Source of the DNA: Echinometra lucunter
Taxonomy: Eukaryota > Echinodermata > Echinoidea > Camarodonta > Echinometridae
Assembly (NCBI GenBank): GCA_029962745.1
Contig: CM057167.1
Span: forward strand, 23,595,053-23,659,052
Length of the DNA stretch: 64,000 nucleotides
Direction of reading: 5' to 3'
Position numbers and translations under genes: made by a program
The notes under the pieces: generated by a model
What the model was told of the DNA's origin: nothing
Database searches by the model: none
Seen by the model: only the letters and a program-made list of their open reading frames with translations
Shown here: positions 11,262 to 23,483 of the stretch, piece by piece
Numbering within the stretch: position 1 is the stretch's first letter
Layout of the letters: each line of letters begins with the position of its first letter

Positions 11262-12912
11262 CAGAGGCGGCGCTCCCGGGGGGGGGGGGGGCAGGGGGCA
11301 CAGTGCCCCCTCCCCACACTTTTCGAAGCACCCAAAAAGTGCCCCTTTTTACCCAAGAAAAATGCCCCGTTTCAAACCTAGACAGTGCCCCCCTTTTATC
11401 TTAGAAGGGCCCATTTTCTTTGCTAATAAGTGCCCTTTTGCCTTCTTACGAGTGCCTTTTTTGGTTTCAGATAAATTACCCTTCTTAATTTATGCCTGAT
11501 TAGTGCCCATTTCCCTTTTAAATAGCGCGCTGTTCCCTTCTGCAAGTGGATCTTTTAAACTTCAAATGAATGATCCCTTTTAAAATGTGATTATTGCCCC
11601 CTTTGACTACTCTTTTCCTTTTTCATAGTGCTGTTCCTCTTCTGCAGAGTGCCCCTCTTCACCTCTGATAAGTGCCCCATTTGAAATATGATACATGCCC
11701 TCATTTACTTCTGATAAGTGCCCCTTGTCTTTTCTAGTATGTCCAATTTCTCCATCTGTTAATGTAAGATAGCTGCAGGTAGCGCCCTTTTTGTTTTCTG
11801 ATAGTGTCCCTTTTTCATTCGGGTAAGTGCTCCTTTAAAAATGGATATATTCCAATTTGATTTCTGATAAGTGCCCCTTCTCCTTCTAGTAAATGCCATG
11901 ACCTCTCCTCATGATTTAGTTTCCCTTCGAATCTGATAATTGCCTCTTTTCATTTCTGATCAGTGTCCGGTTTCATTATGATAAGTTCCCGTTTTCAGTC
12001 CCCTTTTCGTTTAAAATAGTACAATGCTCCTTCTGATAAGTGCCTCCTTCGAATATGATAAAGGCCCATTTTTCTCTCTTGAGCCATTTCCTCTCGGTTA
12101 AAATTTCCCTTTCACCTCCGGTAAGCTCCCTAAATTAGTCTTCGAAAGAGCCATTTACGAATAGCTTCAAAGAGTCAGAGAGGCTTTACAGAGCGAGGCA
12201 GAGGAGCAAGGGACAGGAAGGGCACAGCACAAGAAGGAACGGTGCCCCTAAATTGAAGCTATGAGGGTATTTTTTTTTTAATTTTTCTTTTCAAAGCTCG
12301 CTCGCTACGCCAGCTCGCACTTACTTATATTGTCTCACGCAAGGCACTTCAAGTAGTGCGTTGTTACCATAAAGTCTTAATCTGTTCTCCCATTCCTGAT
12401 GGTATTGTGCTTAAAGCCCCATTCATTTTGAATATTTTCTCTAATAAAATATGACTGGCCGCTATGAGACCTCACAAATGCATTGAAAACAGTATACCTT
12501 GGTAACCATAAGGAACTAGTACAGAGTAAATGGAAGAAAGCAATGATACTTATGGAATACCCATAAAATGAATTTGCGGTAGGTTTTTTCACTATAGGGC
12601 CTAAGCCATTCTTCATATACTGCAAATACCATGGCCTTCAGCAAAAAATACTTAGCATTTTTCTCGCTCGCTTCGCTCGCTCACAAATGAGTAAGACATA
12701 GCCTTATAAATTGTAAAGTAGTTATAATCATATAAAGATGAAATTAGTATGACAAAATGCCCCTTGAAAGTGTATTAAATAGAATGTAGGTGGTACATTT
12801 TCCTTCTTGTGTCACCTTTTGTAAGTGCCCCCTTTTCCCCCCAAAGTGCCACTTTTTCGCTGGTGCCTCCCCCCCCCCCCCCCCCACTTTGAAAGACGCT
12901 CCGTCGCCCCTG
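11262..12912. mobile_element. hAT-like non-autonomous element with poly-G/poly-C ends (copy A)
   Basis: The 1651-bp element starts CAGAGGCGGCGCTCCCGGGG and ends with the inverse of CAGGGGCGACGGAGCG. It is flanked by a perfect 8-bp duplication, TAAAACTG (11254-11261 and 12913-12920). CAGRGGCG ends plus an 8-bp duplication fit the hAT superfamily. Just inside each end is a poly-G or poly-C run. The body is a degenerate array of GATAAGTGCCCCTTTT-like units (about 11320-12170). It also contains CTCGCTCGCTTCGCTCGCTC near 12665, a motif shared with copy B. There is no transposase frame. Confidence 0.87.
11320..12170. repeat. Degenerate GATAAGTGCCCCTTTT array
   Basis: Around twenty or more irregular units of roughly 30-45 bp share the core AAGTGCCCCTTTT. 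They lie inside hAT-like copy A and have decayed enough to be recognisable only by the core. Confidence 0.75.
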
Positions 12913-14059
12913 TAAAACTGGTTATTTCGTTAATCAAAGGGAGAGATGTTTCTTTTTTGTACCGTGTTACTTACTTTAGGACATGTTCATTCATTTCTCA
13001 TAACAAAACGTTGTGGTCGGCGATTCTGTTGATATGATTTAATACTCATATCCAATATCTTTATGCTTGGACGTAAACTTGGTAAAAGAGAACGTCGATT
13101 TACTCTTAAAAACGCCGCACAATTAGGTTTCCTCTAATTATTCACCGAATTATTTCTACAACATGTTCTGGAATTAAAGACGTCCCTGACATGGTTATAT
13201 GACGTCATTGTTTTATGGTTTATGAATTCATGGAAGCCAATCGGGCTTAGCTGTGTTTATTAGATGGGATAGTAGTCGATATTATTTTGTTAATTTGCAT
13301 AGGCTTACATTTTGCTGAATTGACCAATTGCTTCACACAAGCTATTATGACCAAGAAACTCTGTCTCGCATTTACTGTCATTGTCCGATTTCTTTGATCT
13401 AATATTCACATGTTGTTTGATAAAGAAAATCTCACGTAGATTTGTTCAGGTACTAAAAAGATAACCCCACAAATTTGAATAAAAAATGAATGGAAATGAG
13501 TTGTTTTGAATAAACGCAGGTTATCAAAACAGCCTGGAAATTGTAGTGTCCCTCTAGGATATCGTTGGTCCTTTCAGCTTATAACAGTGTATGAATAAGA
13601 TTCTGTGATTTATCCTTTGACTCTGCACTATCTTTATCTTTTTTGTGAACGCAAACACCGGTGTCTTTTTAAAGCCAGAGCGAACTGGCACCCTTGTATA
13701 GGATTTTGAAATAGCGCCCTCTCAGTCCTTAACTACTGATTTTGTCCCCTTTTTGCTCCCATCATGCTCTATTCTGATCAATGAGAGCTTTATTTTTGGA
13801 GTAACATTTGTTAAAATGTATTTGTATTCATTTGTATTCACGAGAAGCCATAAATAATATAATGTTTCTAAGAGTCTCTGGTTTTGAGTAGCCGTAAGTT
13901 GGCGCTGTTGTAAATACATCATAATAAGTGTCAGTTCACTGTTGCTTTAAACAAATTTTAATCGATGATTACACTAAAATAAAATTCGTGCTTTTTGGAA
14001 AACCCGTGGACATTTTTTTTTTTCAAAATACACTTTCCAGTTACTTAAACCAGTAATTA

Positions 14060-14700
14060 AATGAATAAATAGGTCAATGTTTAAAACTCATCTGCTACCT
14101 ACAAAGGAAAAAGTAAAGTGTAAAGATTTGTCGGTCTGCCGGCTCTAATAGCAAATTTGGAGTCGCCGAAACCGCTGGCCTATCTCCGTTGTCTAGTGTT
14201 TAAGGCATTGGCATTCAAAGTCAAGGGCACGGATTCGATTCCCGGCGGAGACATTCTTTAAACCTTTGCAAAAATTAAAAAGGACTTGACCTATCTGGAG
14301 AAACTTTGATTTAAGATACGCTACCATTATTCTTTCATTTCATTTTGCATATATTCATTTCACGACAGTTGCCAAAGCTGTTTTATATGTTATATTTTCT
14401 TACATATGTTACTTATTCTAACATCTACATGTATCTCTAAGCATTCGCCTGGATCCAGTTTGTCATTGTTCAAAATTCATCTGCAACCTACAAAGGAATT
14501 AATAGGTAGGCGTAAAGGTTGAAGATTTTTCAATCTGGCGTTCAAAGCCATTGGCGTTCAAAACCAAGGACCATGGGTTCAGTTCCCTGAGGAGACATTT
14601 TTTCAATCTTTGACAAAAATTTCAAAAAGGACAGGACACCTCTGGGGAACCTTGATTAAAGCTATACGCTACTATTATTCTTTCATTACCTTTGTATTAC
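14060..14700 (+). repeat. Tandemly duplicated tRNA-like repeat
   Basis: Two related blocks (about 14075-14350 and 14465-14700) share TCATCTGC(T/A)ACCTACAAAGGAA, a tRNA-like core and a downstream CTACYATTATTCTTTCATT stretch. The core at about 14183-14252 of block 1 has TCTCCGTTGTCTAGTG (A-box-like), a good TTGGC/GTCAA anticodon stem around a 7-base loop, and GATTCGATTCCCGGCGGAGA (B box and acceptor strand). The loop would place TCA as anticodon. In block 2 the core is broken (GGTTCAGTTCCCTGAGGAGA). I read both as tRNA-derived SINEs, duplicated together, not functional tRNAs. Confidence 0.65.
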
Positions 14701-14714
14701 ATATTTATATAATC

Positions 14715-14750
<36 letters not shown>

Positions 14751-15559
14751 AAATATATCATGCACGTATGTTGCAGCTGTGTGTATGCTTTGCTTGTTTG
14801 TTTGTTTTTGTATTGTTGTGCTTTGTTTCTTTGTTTTGTTTTTGTTTTTTGTCTGTTTTATTTTCTTTGCCTTGAATTTTGTTATTGCTTTGTGCTCTAT
14901 GTTGTTGGGGGTTTTTGAGGGCGGGAGAGACGGAAGTTTCTGCAGTATTTAATTCTTCCAAGTTACACTTCGAATAATGAAATACTTATCAGAAGGCCAA
15001 TACTCCAGGACTTACAAAACGACCAACCTTAATGTCTGCCCTCATTCTTGAAGGAATTAGAACAAACCGTGCATGATTAATATGCGTTGTTAACAATTTA
15101 TTTTCTGAATGTTAGGGCATTGGGGCTATCAGGTTTTTTTTTCTCTCTCTAATGACAGATTCCTCATGATGTAGTTCTGACGTCGTCGATGTAATAACTA
15201 TTACTAAACAGTACATTTTTTATTTGTTTATGATCAATGTCATTTCCTGTACGGAGTTGTGAGACCATGGAACTAGACTCGAGAGGATACTCTGGGTAGA
15301 TATATATCGAACGAATGAATTCCTTACGTTTTATCACGGCTCAAGAGAAGTCCTCTTTCCCCAAGGTCCAAATCCATGTCAACTTGGACACGAAGTCACA
15401 TCCACAGACCTACCCGCACTCATCCTAACTTTTTTTTCAATGTTTTATTCTGATTTCATCAAAGACAATTACATTTCAATTTAACCAATTAACATTTCAT
15501 ATCAAACAAATTAACACTTCAATTTTTCATATTTCTTCATTTTTCAGTAACTTAATAGG

Positions 15560-15598
<39 letters not shown>

Positions 15599-17775
15599 AT
15601 GTATATATAGGAATCATGTATAACTTAAGAAACAAAGTAATGATGAAATCAATTATAATAAAAAAAAAATTATCCTAACACACATAACGTAACACACACA
15701 CACACACACACACACAAACCCACACACACCCACACGCCCACGTTCCCACATATGCATTCGGTTACCACCCCCCCCCCCCCCCCCCCATTCGCAGACCGAC
15801 AAATCCCCACTTCGAACAACCGCACACCGACCGCCACCCACTCATACTTTCTCCCACATACGCATATACGCACGCCCACCCACAACTACACACACACACA
15901 CATCCACAAACGTAGACACACAAAACTATTTACGAGCGGCCAAGCCAGTAAAAATAAGTTCAAAATTTTTCATCCCGCTCATTTCTTGGGGTGGGGGTCC
16001 GAGAAGGGTCGGGGAAGAGAGAACGATGCACTCATGTAAAAAAAAAAACAACCATATATCGAATTTGACATGTTTGAATAATAACGTGCCACCAAGTGAA
16101 TTGATTTAATGTGAAAAAAATACGAAATGAATAGTCATACAAAGAATATCCCTTTCAAGAACGTGTGGTTTTAGTTTCCTTAGAACCTGTCACGAGGTGC
16201 TTCTACCATACTCATAACACAAATCAAATCATTTTTGAATCGTAGAGCAAAATTAGGTCCTTGGGAAAGACAGCAAAACAGGAGTACTGTTACTTCTATT
16301 TTAATTTCCTGTATCATGGAGAAACGTTCAATGTCAGTGCATTCCTTTGTGGCATAAAGCAATTAATTGACATCGTTGGGTGGAAACAAAAAACAGAGGG
16401 GATGAGAAAAACATGAAAAAGACGATGCATGGGTTTGCTTAGTACAGATATTTGAACATATTTTAATTGATTTTCAATGCAAGACCAGCTTAGCATGAAC
16501 CGTAAACGATATGAAAGGGGGGAATAGTATAGGAGGGGAAAAATTTTTAATCAATATTACATGATATATAAACTTAATTATTAACTAAATAAACTATAGA
16601 TGAAAACAATGATGGGTATTAGTCATCGAATTTAGAGTAATTGTTTCACCACGAGTGGGTGCAGTGGTGAGAGATGAAGTCAGAGATACGTTAATCGGAA
16701 GAAATTTCCTGTATTATCAGATTTTGAACATTCACTAAAGGACAAAGTAGCTAGAAGTTTCGATGACCTTATTTATCAAGAAAGTATGAAAAAAATAACG
16801 TTTGATTTCATACGATTTTCATCTATTATTCAATAGGGTTTTTGTGTGTGATATCAATGGCAGCATCAGCACAGAAAAGAGGCCGTACCAAGCACGGTGA
16901 CCTTTAGTGAAGGCCGTTTGATATATATGCAGGTTTTTCATGAAGATTTAAGTTTGACTAAGATTATGCATAAAGTGCTAAAATCATGCGTAACTTCTTA
17001 CACAAAGAGCGACAACGCGAAACAGGCTTAGCCAGCCAATGACAGACTTACATTAAGTTGGACTTCGCGAAATTGCAGACATGTTTGACTATTTACGTGC
17101 AATCTTTCTGAAACACCCCCTGGAGTAGTAAGAACATACATTTCGTTTTTATAATGCCAAGATGTGGGCTAAAATATTATATCTATATAATTAGTCTAAG
17201 GGAATATCTATTTGACTGAAAAGTTTTTTTTTTTAATTCTTTCTTTTTTCATTTCTTCTCATTATTGTTTTTACAACTGCTTCCACATAATTCATCATTT
17301 ATTTAAAAGGGGGAAGGGCGCAATATCAATAAAACTTTCAAATCTTCTGACAAGGGAGAATGGGAGGATATTTCAGGGCTTCAATTCTCACAAAAAATTC
17401 TCTAACAAGGAAAATACAAACAGAAGAAGAAAAAAAAAAACATCATAAGGGGGGCAACACAGAGTTTTAGAGGAATGCCATATGAGTTTCAAAAATCCAC
17501 CACTCAGATTATCATACGGTACGTCATTCTTTATTTCGTCCATTTGTATGTTATTGGCTCATAGGCTTGCGATTTGGGGTTTTTATTAAGGATTAGGTTT
17601 GGATATATAGTTGCATGGGTATAGTTTCAAGTTGGGAATTCGACCAATCGTTTAGCAAATGGAGGTGGGATTAGAGTGGTCGCCGGAAGCAAACATGGCC
17701 TTTCCTGTATGCAATCTTTTCTGTTCTCCTCTCTCTATATGTGTTTTTACAGCTCGAGCTTGAAGAATTCGATCT

Positions 17776-17923
17776 GGGCCCTGTTCCATAAAACTTGTTA
17801 TCAGTAGCAACTGCCACATTTCTCTGACAAATTTGCTCTTAGCCAATCAGATGAAAGGATTTCAGTAGCTTATATCAGTTATTGCAACTTGTTATTGATT
17901 ACAAGTTTTATGCCACGGGGTCC
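17776..17923. mobile_element. Foldback MITE, GGGCCCTGTTCCATAAAAC family
   Basis: It starts GGGCCCTGTTCCATAAAACT and ends AGTTTTATGCCACGGGGTCC, an imperfect inverse. It is 148 bp and non-coding. Confidence 0.75.
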
Positions 17924-17979
17924 AGAAAATAGCGAGCTAATTCTCTGATGAAAAGGGAAGTTCTGTCTCTTTTCTCTTC

Positions 17980-18098
17980 TCTCTCTCTCTCTCTCTCTCT
18001 CTTTCCGTCCGTTTGCTTATCTCTCTCTCTCTCTCTCTCTCTTTCCGTCGGTTTGCTTATCTCTCTCTCTCTCTCTCTCTCACTCTCTCTCTCTCTCT
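17980..18098. repeat. CT microsatellite with a duplicated insert
   Basis: CT runs are separated twice by the same TTTCCGTCSGTTTGCTTAT block, so the array expanded in units of about 60 bp. Confidence 0.9.
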
Positions 18099-19203
18099 TC
18101 GTTTTCCCCTTTCATTCTTCTTGCTCGCTTGTTGTCCCTTATGATTAAAAAGAGACCTTCCTTTAAAGACCTTAATTTTCTCTGCATTAAGGATGATTTA
18201 AGTATTGGTCATCTGGTTGCATTTAGGAGGAACTGTCCATCTAGCATGGAGTAGCTGAATATTTAGATCAATAAAAATGATTGTTTGGGGCATCAATATC
18301 ACTCAATCTCGCTGAAATTACGAAGCAATGAAAACCACTTCGTTTTCATGGTTTTGTCCCTCCTACGAGCTGACGAATGGCAAAAAGGTTTTGTCCAATA
18401 AATAATAAATCATTGGCTGAATGCTTCCAGCGCCTCCTGCAATTTATTGGCGTAGCGAAAGCAATGTTAGCTATTGCTATAAGCGCCTGTTCCACTTCTT
18501 TGGTGGTTGTATGATATATGGGCATATTATAGATATTATTATCAATACTTTATACTTGCTTTTAATTCCTACAATAGCATTTTTCCGTGCTGGAATTTAA
18601 GATCTGCTAATTTACTAACGCTTTGTAGTATTTACAAATTGATGCAAATTATCTCACCATATGTACGTACGGTATTTTCAGTTATGAATGAATGCCTCCA
18701 TGTACATGATGTAAGAATGCTACAATGCCTAAACGTACTGCTGAAAATATCGAAATAATCTTTAAGAAGAAAGTTATAAGAGGAGATATTTTTCAAATGT
18801 TCACTTCGCTAATTTTCATATGCGGCTTATGTATGCGAATCTTATAATGACATTTCTTGACAACCATATTTCGCAGAATTTCACAAATGCTCTTATCAAG
18901 ATCATGGTTTGCCTGCTTTAATGCGACATGCAGCAGTCGAATTATTGAAGATTAAAGAAAGATTATACACTCTTCAAGGAATATGTTGTAATCAGACACG
19001 CTGCGGTCACATGATAGGCAAATGTCTTATTTTCCAAACCAAAGTCTTCTTTTTCATCTAATACCTGTGACTTTGTCTCAATCATCAATCATCCACTCAT
19101 AATCTTACAATAATCTTTTTTCCTTTAACGTGTATGCAGCTTTTACCGTGGTCTTTTCATGTCATCATGTTTGCTGTCATGTTATCTCATTATAGAGAAA
19201 AGT

Positions 19204-19250
19204 CGACGTGCAAGCTTTTTTCAGAGAAAAGTCGACGTGCAATTTTTTTT
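19204..19250 (+). repeat. Short direct duplication
   Basis: AGAGAAAAGTCGACGTGCAA occurs twice about 30 bp apart, each followed by a T-rich run. Confidence 0.85.
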
Positions 19251-19980
19251 TAAGTCCTTCATTCCGAATAGTCGTGAATAACTCTCTTCTCTTTACCGAC
19301 AATATTCATCCATTAATCCTTTAATGTGCACACATTCAGTTCTTGTATTCCATGAATGTAGCAATGGTAAAGGGCATTGTATAATTTTTTTTCAACATGT
19401 CCAAAAGCGCGTTCTCCTTTTTGTCCAATATTTGTGAACTTTGATTTGATTTGATTTATTTATTTTCTTCTGCATTGATATATGTACAGTTTTTTCAGAT
19501 AACATACATAAAATAAAATACAAAAGAAGTTTTACAATGAATCATAACACAAAGTATTTGTAATGATCATTTACAAAACAAATGATAAATTGTCAATTCT
19601 TTTTTTTTTTTTTTGTAATTCAGTTTAACATAAAATTTAATTAAAAATAAGATTATTTGCAGAAGAAGGACTGCCATTATAAGCAATGTGCTTGAAAATA
19701 TGGCAGCCCCAAATATTATGAAATAGATAACCATATCAAATAAGCAGAATGGAAAAATAACTAAATCCTGGATTAAGAGGATAATGACGATGATGATGAT
19801 GTCTTTTGTCTTCCCTCTACCTATAACGATAAGCTTAGTCAAGCTTTGTTTTGAAATCGATGTGACCGTATAAATAATTATGTATGTATGTTAAAGAGAA
19901 AATGCCTACTCATTTCTTTCAGAGTAAAGTCCTTAGCTTATAGTTCCATATACCAACTAATAATCTTATCATCTGTTTTT

Positions 19981-20102
19981 TTCTTCTTCTTCTTCTTCTT
20001 CTTCTTCTTCTTCTTCTTCTCCTTCTTCTTCTTCTTCTTCTTCTTCTTCTTCTTCTTCTTCTTCTTCTTCTTCTTCTTCTTCTTCTTCTTCTTCTTCTTC
20101 TC
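19981..20102. repeat. (TTC)n polypyrimidine tract
   Basis: About 120 bp of nearly perfect TTC repeats form a mirror repeat capable of triplex (H-DNA) folding. The poly-Arg and poly-Phe open frames over it are artefacts. Confidence 0.95.
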
Positions 20103-20318
20103 CATTTTAGCACATTTTCCTTAGCATGCTTAAAATGTCTTCGCATATCATCTTTCATTTTCCAAAGCAATATCTATTTGCCAATACTTCTTCCATTCCC
20201 TTTACTGTTATTTGCAATCCAGTTCATTTTTAAAACTGTTCAGAATGTGTGTAAACTTTCATATTGGGCTTTTGAAATAACATTTTCTGACCGATATAAC
20301 TTTTTTCCTCTACTTCCC

Positions 20319-20368
<50 letters not shown>

Positions 20369-20667
20369 GTCTTACAACGTCGTAAATCCATTTCGATCTT
20401 TTGCCCAAATTTCACACACGAGTACACACACATCCACACAATATACTCCAATCTCATTTTTTTAAAATAGCATTTTAAAACATAGAAATTTACTACTATA
20501 ACCATCGTTTATAATAAGTTTATCCAAATTTAAACAACTGATTGAAATATAATTTCTTCTTTGAAAGTGAGGGTATTTTGTACACGCCCCCCCCCCCCCA
20601 TAAGTGGGGAATATATATCCCATCCCCTGGGAGTTATGCCGATGCTGTATTACTCTTTCCCTCCCTC

Positions 20668-20717
<50 letters not shown>

Positions 20718-21531
20718 TTCTTTCTCTTTTTCTTTCTCTGCCTCTCCTCCTACTCTCTCTCTCTCTCACACAAATACACACCCTCACATCCCATCTCCTT
20801 CTTTTTCAACATTACAGACTTTCATCAAATTGCCATAATAAATGCTCAATTCCAACCGTTTTGATATTGATCGTGTTGATTGTTGATCTACTTATACCGT
20901 ATCTTAGTCTGTCACGCTGAGATACTCTACTATTCGTCTACTGAATATCCTATTTCTATGCTTTAATAATACTGATATGTAACCTCGTAAATGTGTTTGA
21001 ATGCGGCACCTCGTTGAAAGGAAAAGATGAATACTAGCAACCTCATTCTTGAAATGAATGGAATCGAAGTGAAAAAAGTAGGCGACATTTCTGTTTTTAT
21101 TACGGAATACAAGATGAACACGTATTGAACACGGCGCTAAATCAGATTCTATAGACTACTTGGTACGATTATATACAGATATATGGCCTATTTCAAGCTT
21201 CAAGCATTACAGTTCTCGTGATTCTTTTTTTTTTTTAATTATTACAACTTTTCCTTTCTGTCTTTCTTTCTTGCTTTTTCCCTTTTCTTTTTTTTTTCAT
21301 CTTCTCGCTTCTAATATATCTTATTATTCAAACTATCCATCGACAACTTCCACTAAATTTCCACAGTCAAGGACCATTATCGCATAATCTTAAGACATTA
21401 CAAACTTCTTTTGAGATTTTAAAAGTCATCTAGACTATTTTTTCAGAGTTCGCATTAATCAACTTCGTCTTTCATTCTCCTAAATTTTGACTAGACTTAA
21501 GGTTGACTAGAGGTTGAATGATAACAGACCT

Positions 21532-21712
21532 GGGGTGTTTCACAAAGAGTTAAAATCTTACAATCGATCTGATCAGTTTTAAGTAACTTGAAAATGACTT
21601 GATGAAGCAGGATATCAGGAATCAACTTTAAGCTGTTCTAAAGCATATTACATCAATCATTGCTTAAATCAAACCTAAATCTAAAATTGACTTAATTTTT
21701 GTGAAACACCCC
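21532..21712. mobile_element. Foldback MITE, GGGGTGTTTCACAAA family
   Basis: It starts GGGGTGTTTCACAAAGAGTT and ends TTTTTGTGAAACACCCC. It is 181 bp. A relative sits at 39194-39490. Confidence 0.8.
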
Positions 21713-22046
21713 ACGGTTTTATTTTTCCTTTTCACGTCCCTTTAAATGACATTGAAATTATATGCATCATTCATATTCAGAGTGTGCCCAAAATTACATA
21801 CTATTTAAGCATGGGATTAAAAAAAATCTGCGTATCCTCCTGACTGGACCCAGGACCAGGGCAACTCCACCCCCCCCCCCCGTAAGTGTGCCCTAGAGGA
21901 TAATTTTTAAGGCCAACTTTCAAGAATTTTATAGGCTAGAGTATATACTTTTGCAGAAATATCTCATGAAATTTCAACCAGGAGTGTTGTGCGTAGAATG
22001 AACTCTTCTCGGTAATATAATTCTCTCTAGAAAGCACAGTTTGCGT

Positions 22047-22226
22047 CTATGAAAATTGTATTGATATGCGAATATCTAATTCGCGATAATTCAGGCTCCA
22101 CTTATTAGTTCTATCAATGACTCGTTGAGACTTGAGGCTCCGACTACCCCCCATTCCAATAACAAAAAAGGTATAGATGATAGATTGAAAAAATAAAACC
22201 ACCAATAAAACAAAATACATTTTCAT
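22047..22226 (-). CDS. Possible small secreted or membrane peptide (tentative)
   Basis: The first ATG (22226-22224) opens a 59-residue frame that begins MKMYFVLLVVLFFQSIIYTF, a strong signal-peptide or anchor-like segment. A short charged tail follows, containing GGSRSLKSQRVIDRTNKW. A good TATA box, TATAAAA, lies on the same strand at 22334-22328, about 100 bases upstream, leaving room for a start site and a short leader. The leader has short upstream ATGs. I cannot identify the family. It could be a real small peptide, the first exon of a longer gene, or chance. Confidence 0.3.
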   Translation of the reverse strand: MKMYFVLLVVLFFQSIIYTFFVIGMGGSRSLKSQRVIDRTNKWSLNYRELDIRISIQFS

Positions 22227-22327
22227 GATAAAATGTGTCACACTACTTGCTCACTCGCAAAAATGTTGACATTGCATCATCGCATCACTGATACTCGTGC
22301 AAAGAACGTCAACAGGTCACTTTGACA

Positions 22328-22334
22328 TTTTATA
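22328..22334 (-). promoter_or_regulatory. Candidate TATA box
   Basis: TATAAAA on the minus strand, about 100 bases upstream of the ATG at 22226. This is the only evidence that the small frame has its own promoter. Confidence 0.35.
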
Positions 22335-22558
22335 CGCCTATGCATAGTATCTTCCAAAAATGTTTGACTCATTACGACACCGGAATCTGAGCAAACGTTG
22401 TCTTCCAATACAGAATTTCGGGCTGCTCTGTTCTAAATACATGTATTTCCAGTGCTAAGAGCGGACATTGATAAACTGCAAGCAATTTTTTTTAACGACG
22501 AAACATTACAATCGAAAGTCATTACACAACTTTTTTTTCCTACCGATATTTAACATGT

Positions 22559-22790
22559 TTAAAAAGGTAGAAAGCGTAGAGATAAAATATCTGTATGAAG
22601 AAGCTCAGTAGGGTTATCTGCTTGAAACTTGCCATATGTCTTCTGCTGAGAGTGACAGAGCAGGATATTAAAGTACTTGGATAAAGTGTCTTTCAGGCTC
22701 CAGACAAGTTCCTCTGGATCTTGAATGCCCTTTCCTCTCATTTCTTTTATACATCTTACCGGTGTAAAATGTAGCAGTGTGAGGGTACTG
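22559..22790 (-). pseudogene. Unidentified coding-like fragment
   Basis: The minus strand is open for about 75 codons, with a sequence of protein-like composition: IKEMRGKGIQDPEELVWSLK, then LLCHSQQKTYGKFQ, ending at a stop at 22559. No clear acceptor, donor or promoter surrounds it. It looks like a fragment of a real protein, perhaps a last exon or a captured retrocopy, but I do not recognise the family. Confidence 0.3.
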
Positions 22791-22794
22791 TCAA

Positions 22795-23440
22795 AAGTGC
22801 GAGTTGGCTCAGTCGGTAAAGTGCCCATGGCCGTACGCAGCGGGGGGGGGGGGGGGGGGCTGAAATTTTGAAAACGTACATTTTTTACTGAAAATTTTCA
22901 CAAAATCCACAAAAAAGGGCACCAAATCCTTCAATTTCACTTTTGAAAATGCAAAAGCGCACTGGTGACCAGCTCGGTAGCTTCGCTCCCTCGCTTTTGA
23001 GCTTCTTCAAACTTTTTTTTACGCGCCTTGCCCCCCCCCCCCCCCGGAGTGTGTACGGCTCTGAAAGCGCCTGCCTGTCGAACCAAAGATCGTGAGTTCG
23101 AGTCCACCCCGGGCGAATGACTAAAGCCTGCCTTGTGTGTTAATGTGTCCCTCCCCTGTTTTATAGACGCAGGCTATGCTTCAGTGGAAAACACTCCGTC
23201 CCTGGGATAGGACGTTAAACAGAGGCCCCGTGTAGAGGAGAGTCACCACCTTTGCACGTTAAGAACCCACTGCAATATTCGAAGAAGACTAGGGGAACCC
23301 CCGGTGTATACACCTGCACATCCCAATAAGTTTACATCGGGAGTAGAGACGGGTGGGTCACAGTGATTAAGTTCGCTTTTCCCCTCCCAGGCCGAAATGA
23401 CGCCAAATATTTACTACTGATAGTAATAATAATAGTCTTT
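22795..23440 (+). mobile_element. tRNA-derived SINE, interrupted by a hAT-like insertion
   Basis: The A box TGGCTCAGTCGG lies at about 22805-22816. The B box GAGTTCGAGTCC follows after the insertion at about 23095. The body matches the SINE at 46468-46835 through TAGACGCAGGCTATGCT, GAGTCACCACCTTTGCA and CTTTTCCCCTCCCAGGC, and it ends in an AT-rich AATA tail. The 238-bp insert at 22826-23063 splits the tRNA-like head. Confidence 0.88.
22826..23063. mobile_element. hAT-like MITE inserted in a SINE (copy C)
   Basis: It starts CATGGCCGTACGCAGCGGGG and ends with the inverse of CAGAGCCGTACACACTCCGG, with poly-G and poly-C runs just inside. It is flanked by AAAGTGCC and AAAGCGCC (22818-22825 and 23064-23071), an 8-bp duplication with one change. 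Removing the insert and one copy restores the uninterrupted SINE seen at 46468, which fixes the boundaries. Confidence 0.88.
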
Positions 23441-23483
23441 GATAAAAAAAAATCATGTGTAAATTAAGTATATTTTCCTGGAT

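Larger units (their letters stand above)
10817..22046. other. Gene-poor intergenic stretch
   Basis: No coding exon was recognised in 11 kb. It holds a 1.65-kb hAT-like element, duplicated tRNA-like repeats near 14.1-14.7 kb, a MITE at 17.8 kb and many microsatellites: GT at 14719-14746, AT at 15566-15592, CA at 15690-15716, CT at 17980-18098, TTC at 19981-20102 and CT at 20321-20364. Long poly-C runs occur near 15770 and 20588. The open frames here are low-complexity. Confidence 0.6.

Noticed and set aside
19888..20170. Poly-Phe / poly-Arg frames
   Set aside because: They are translations of the TTC repeat.
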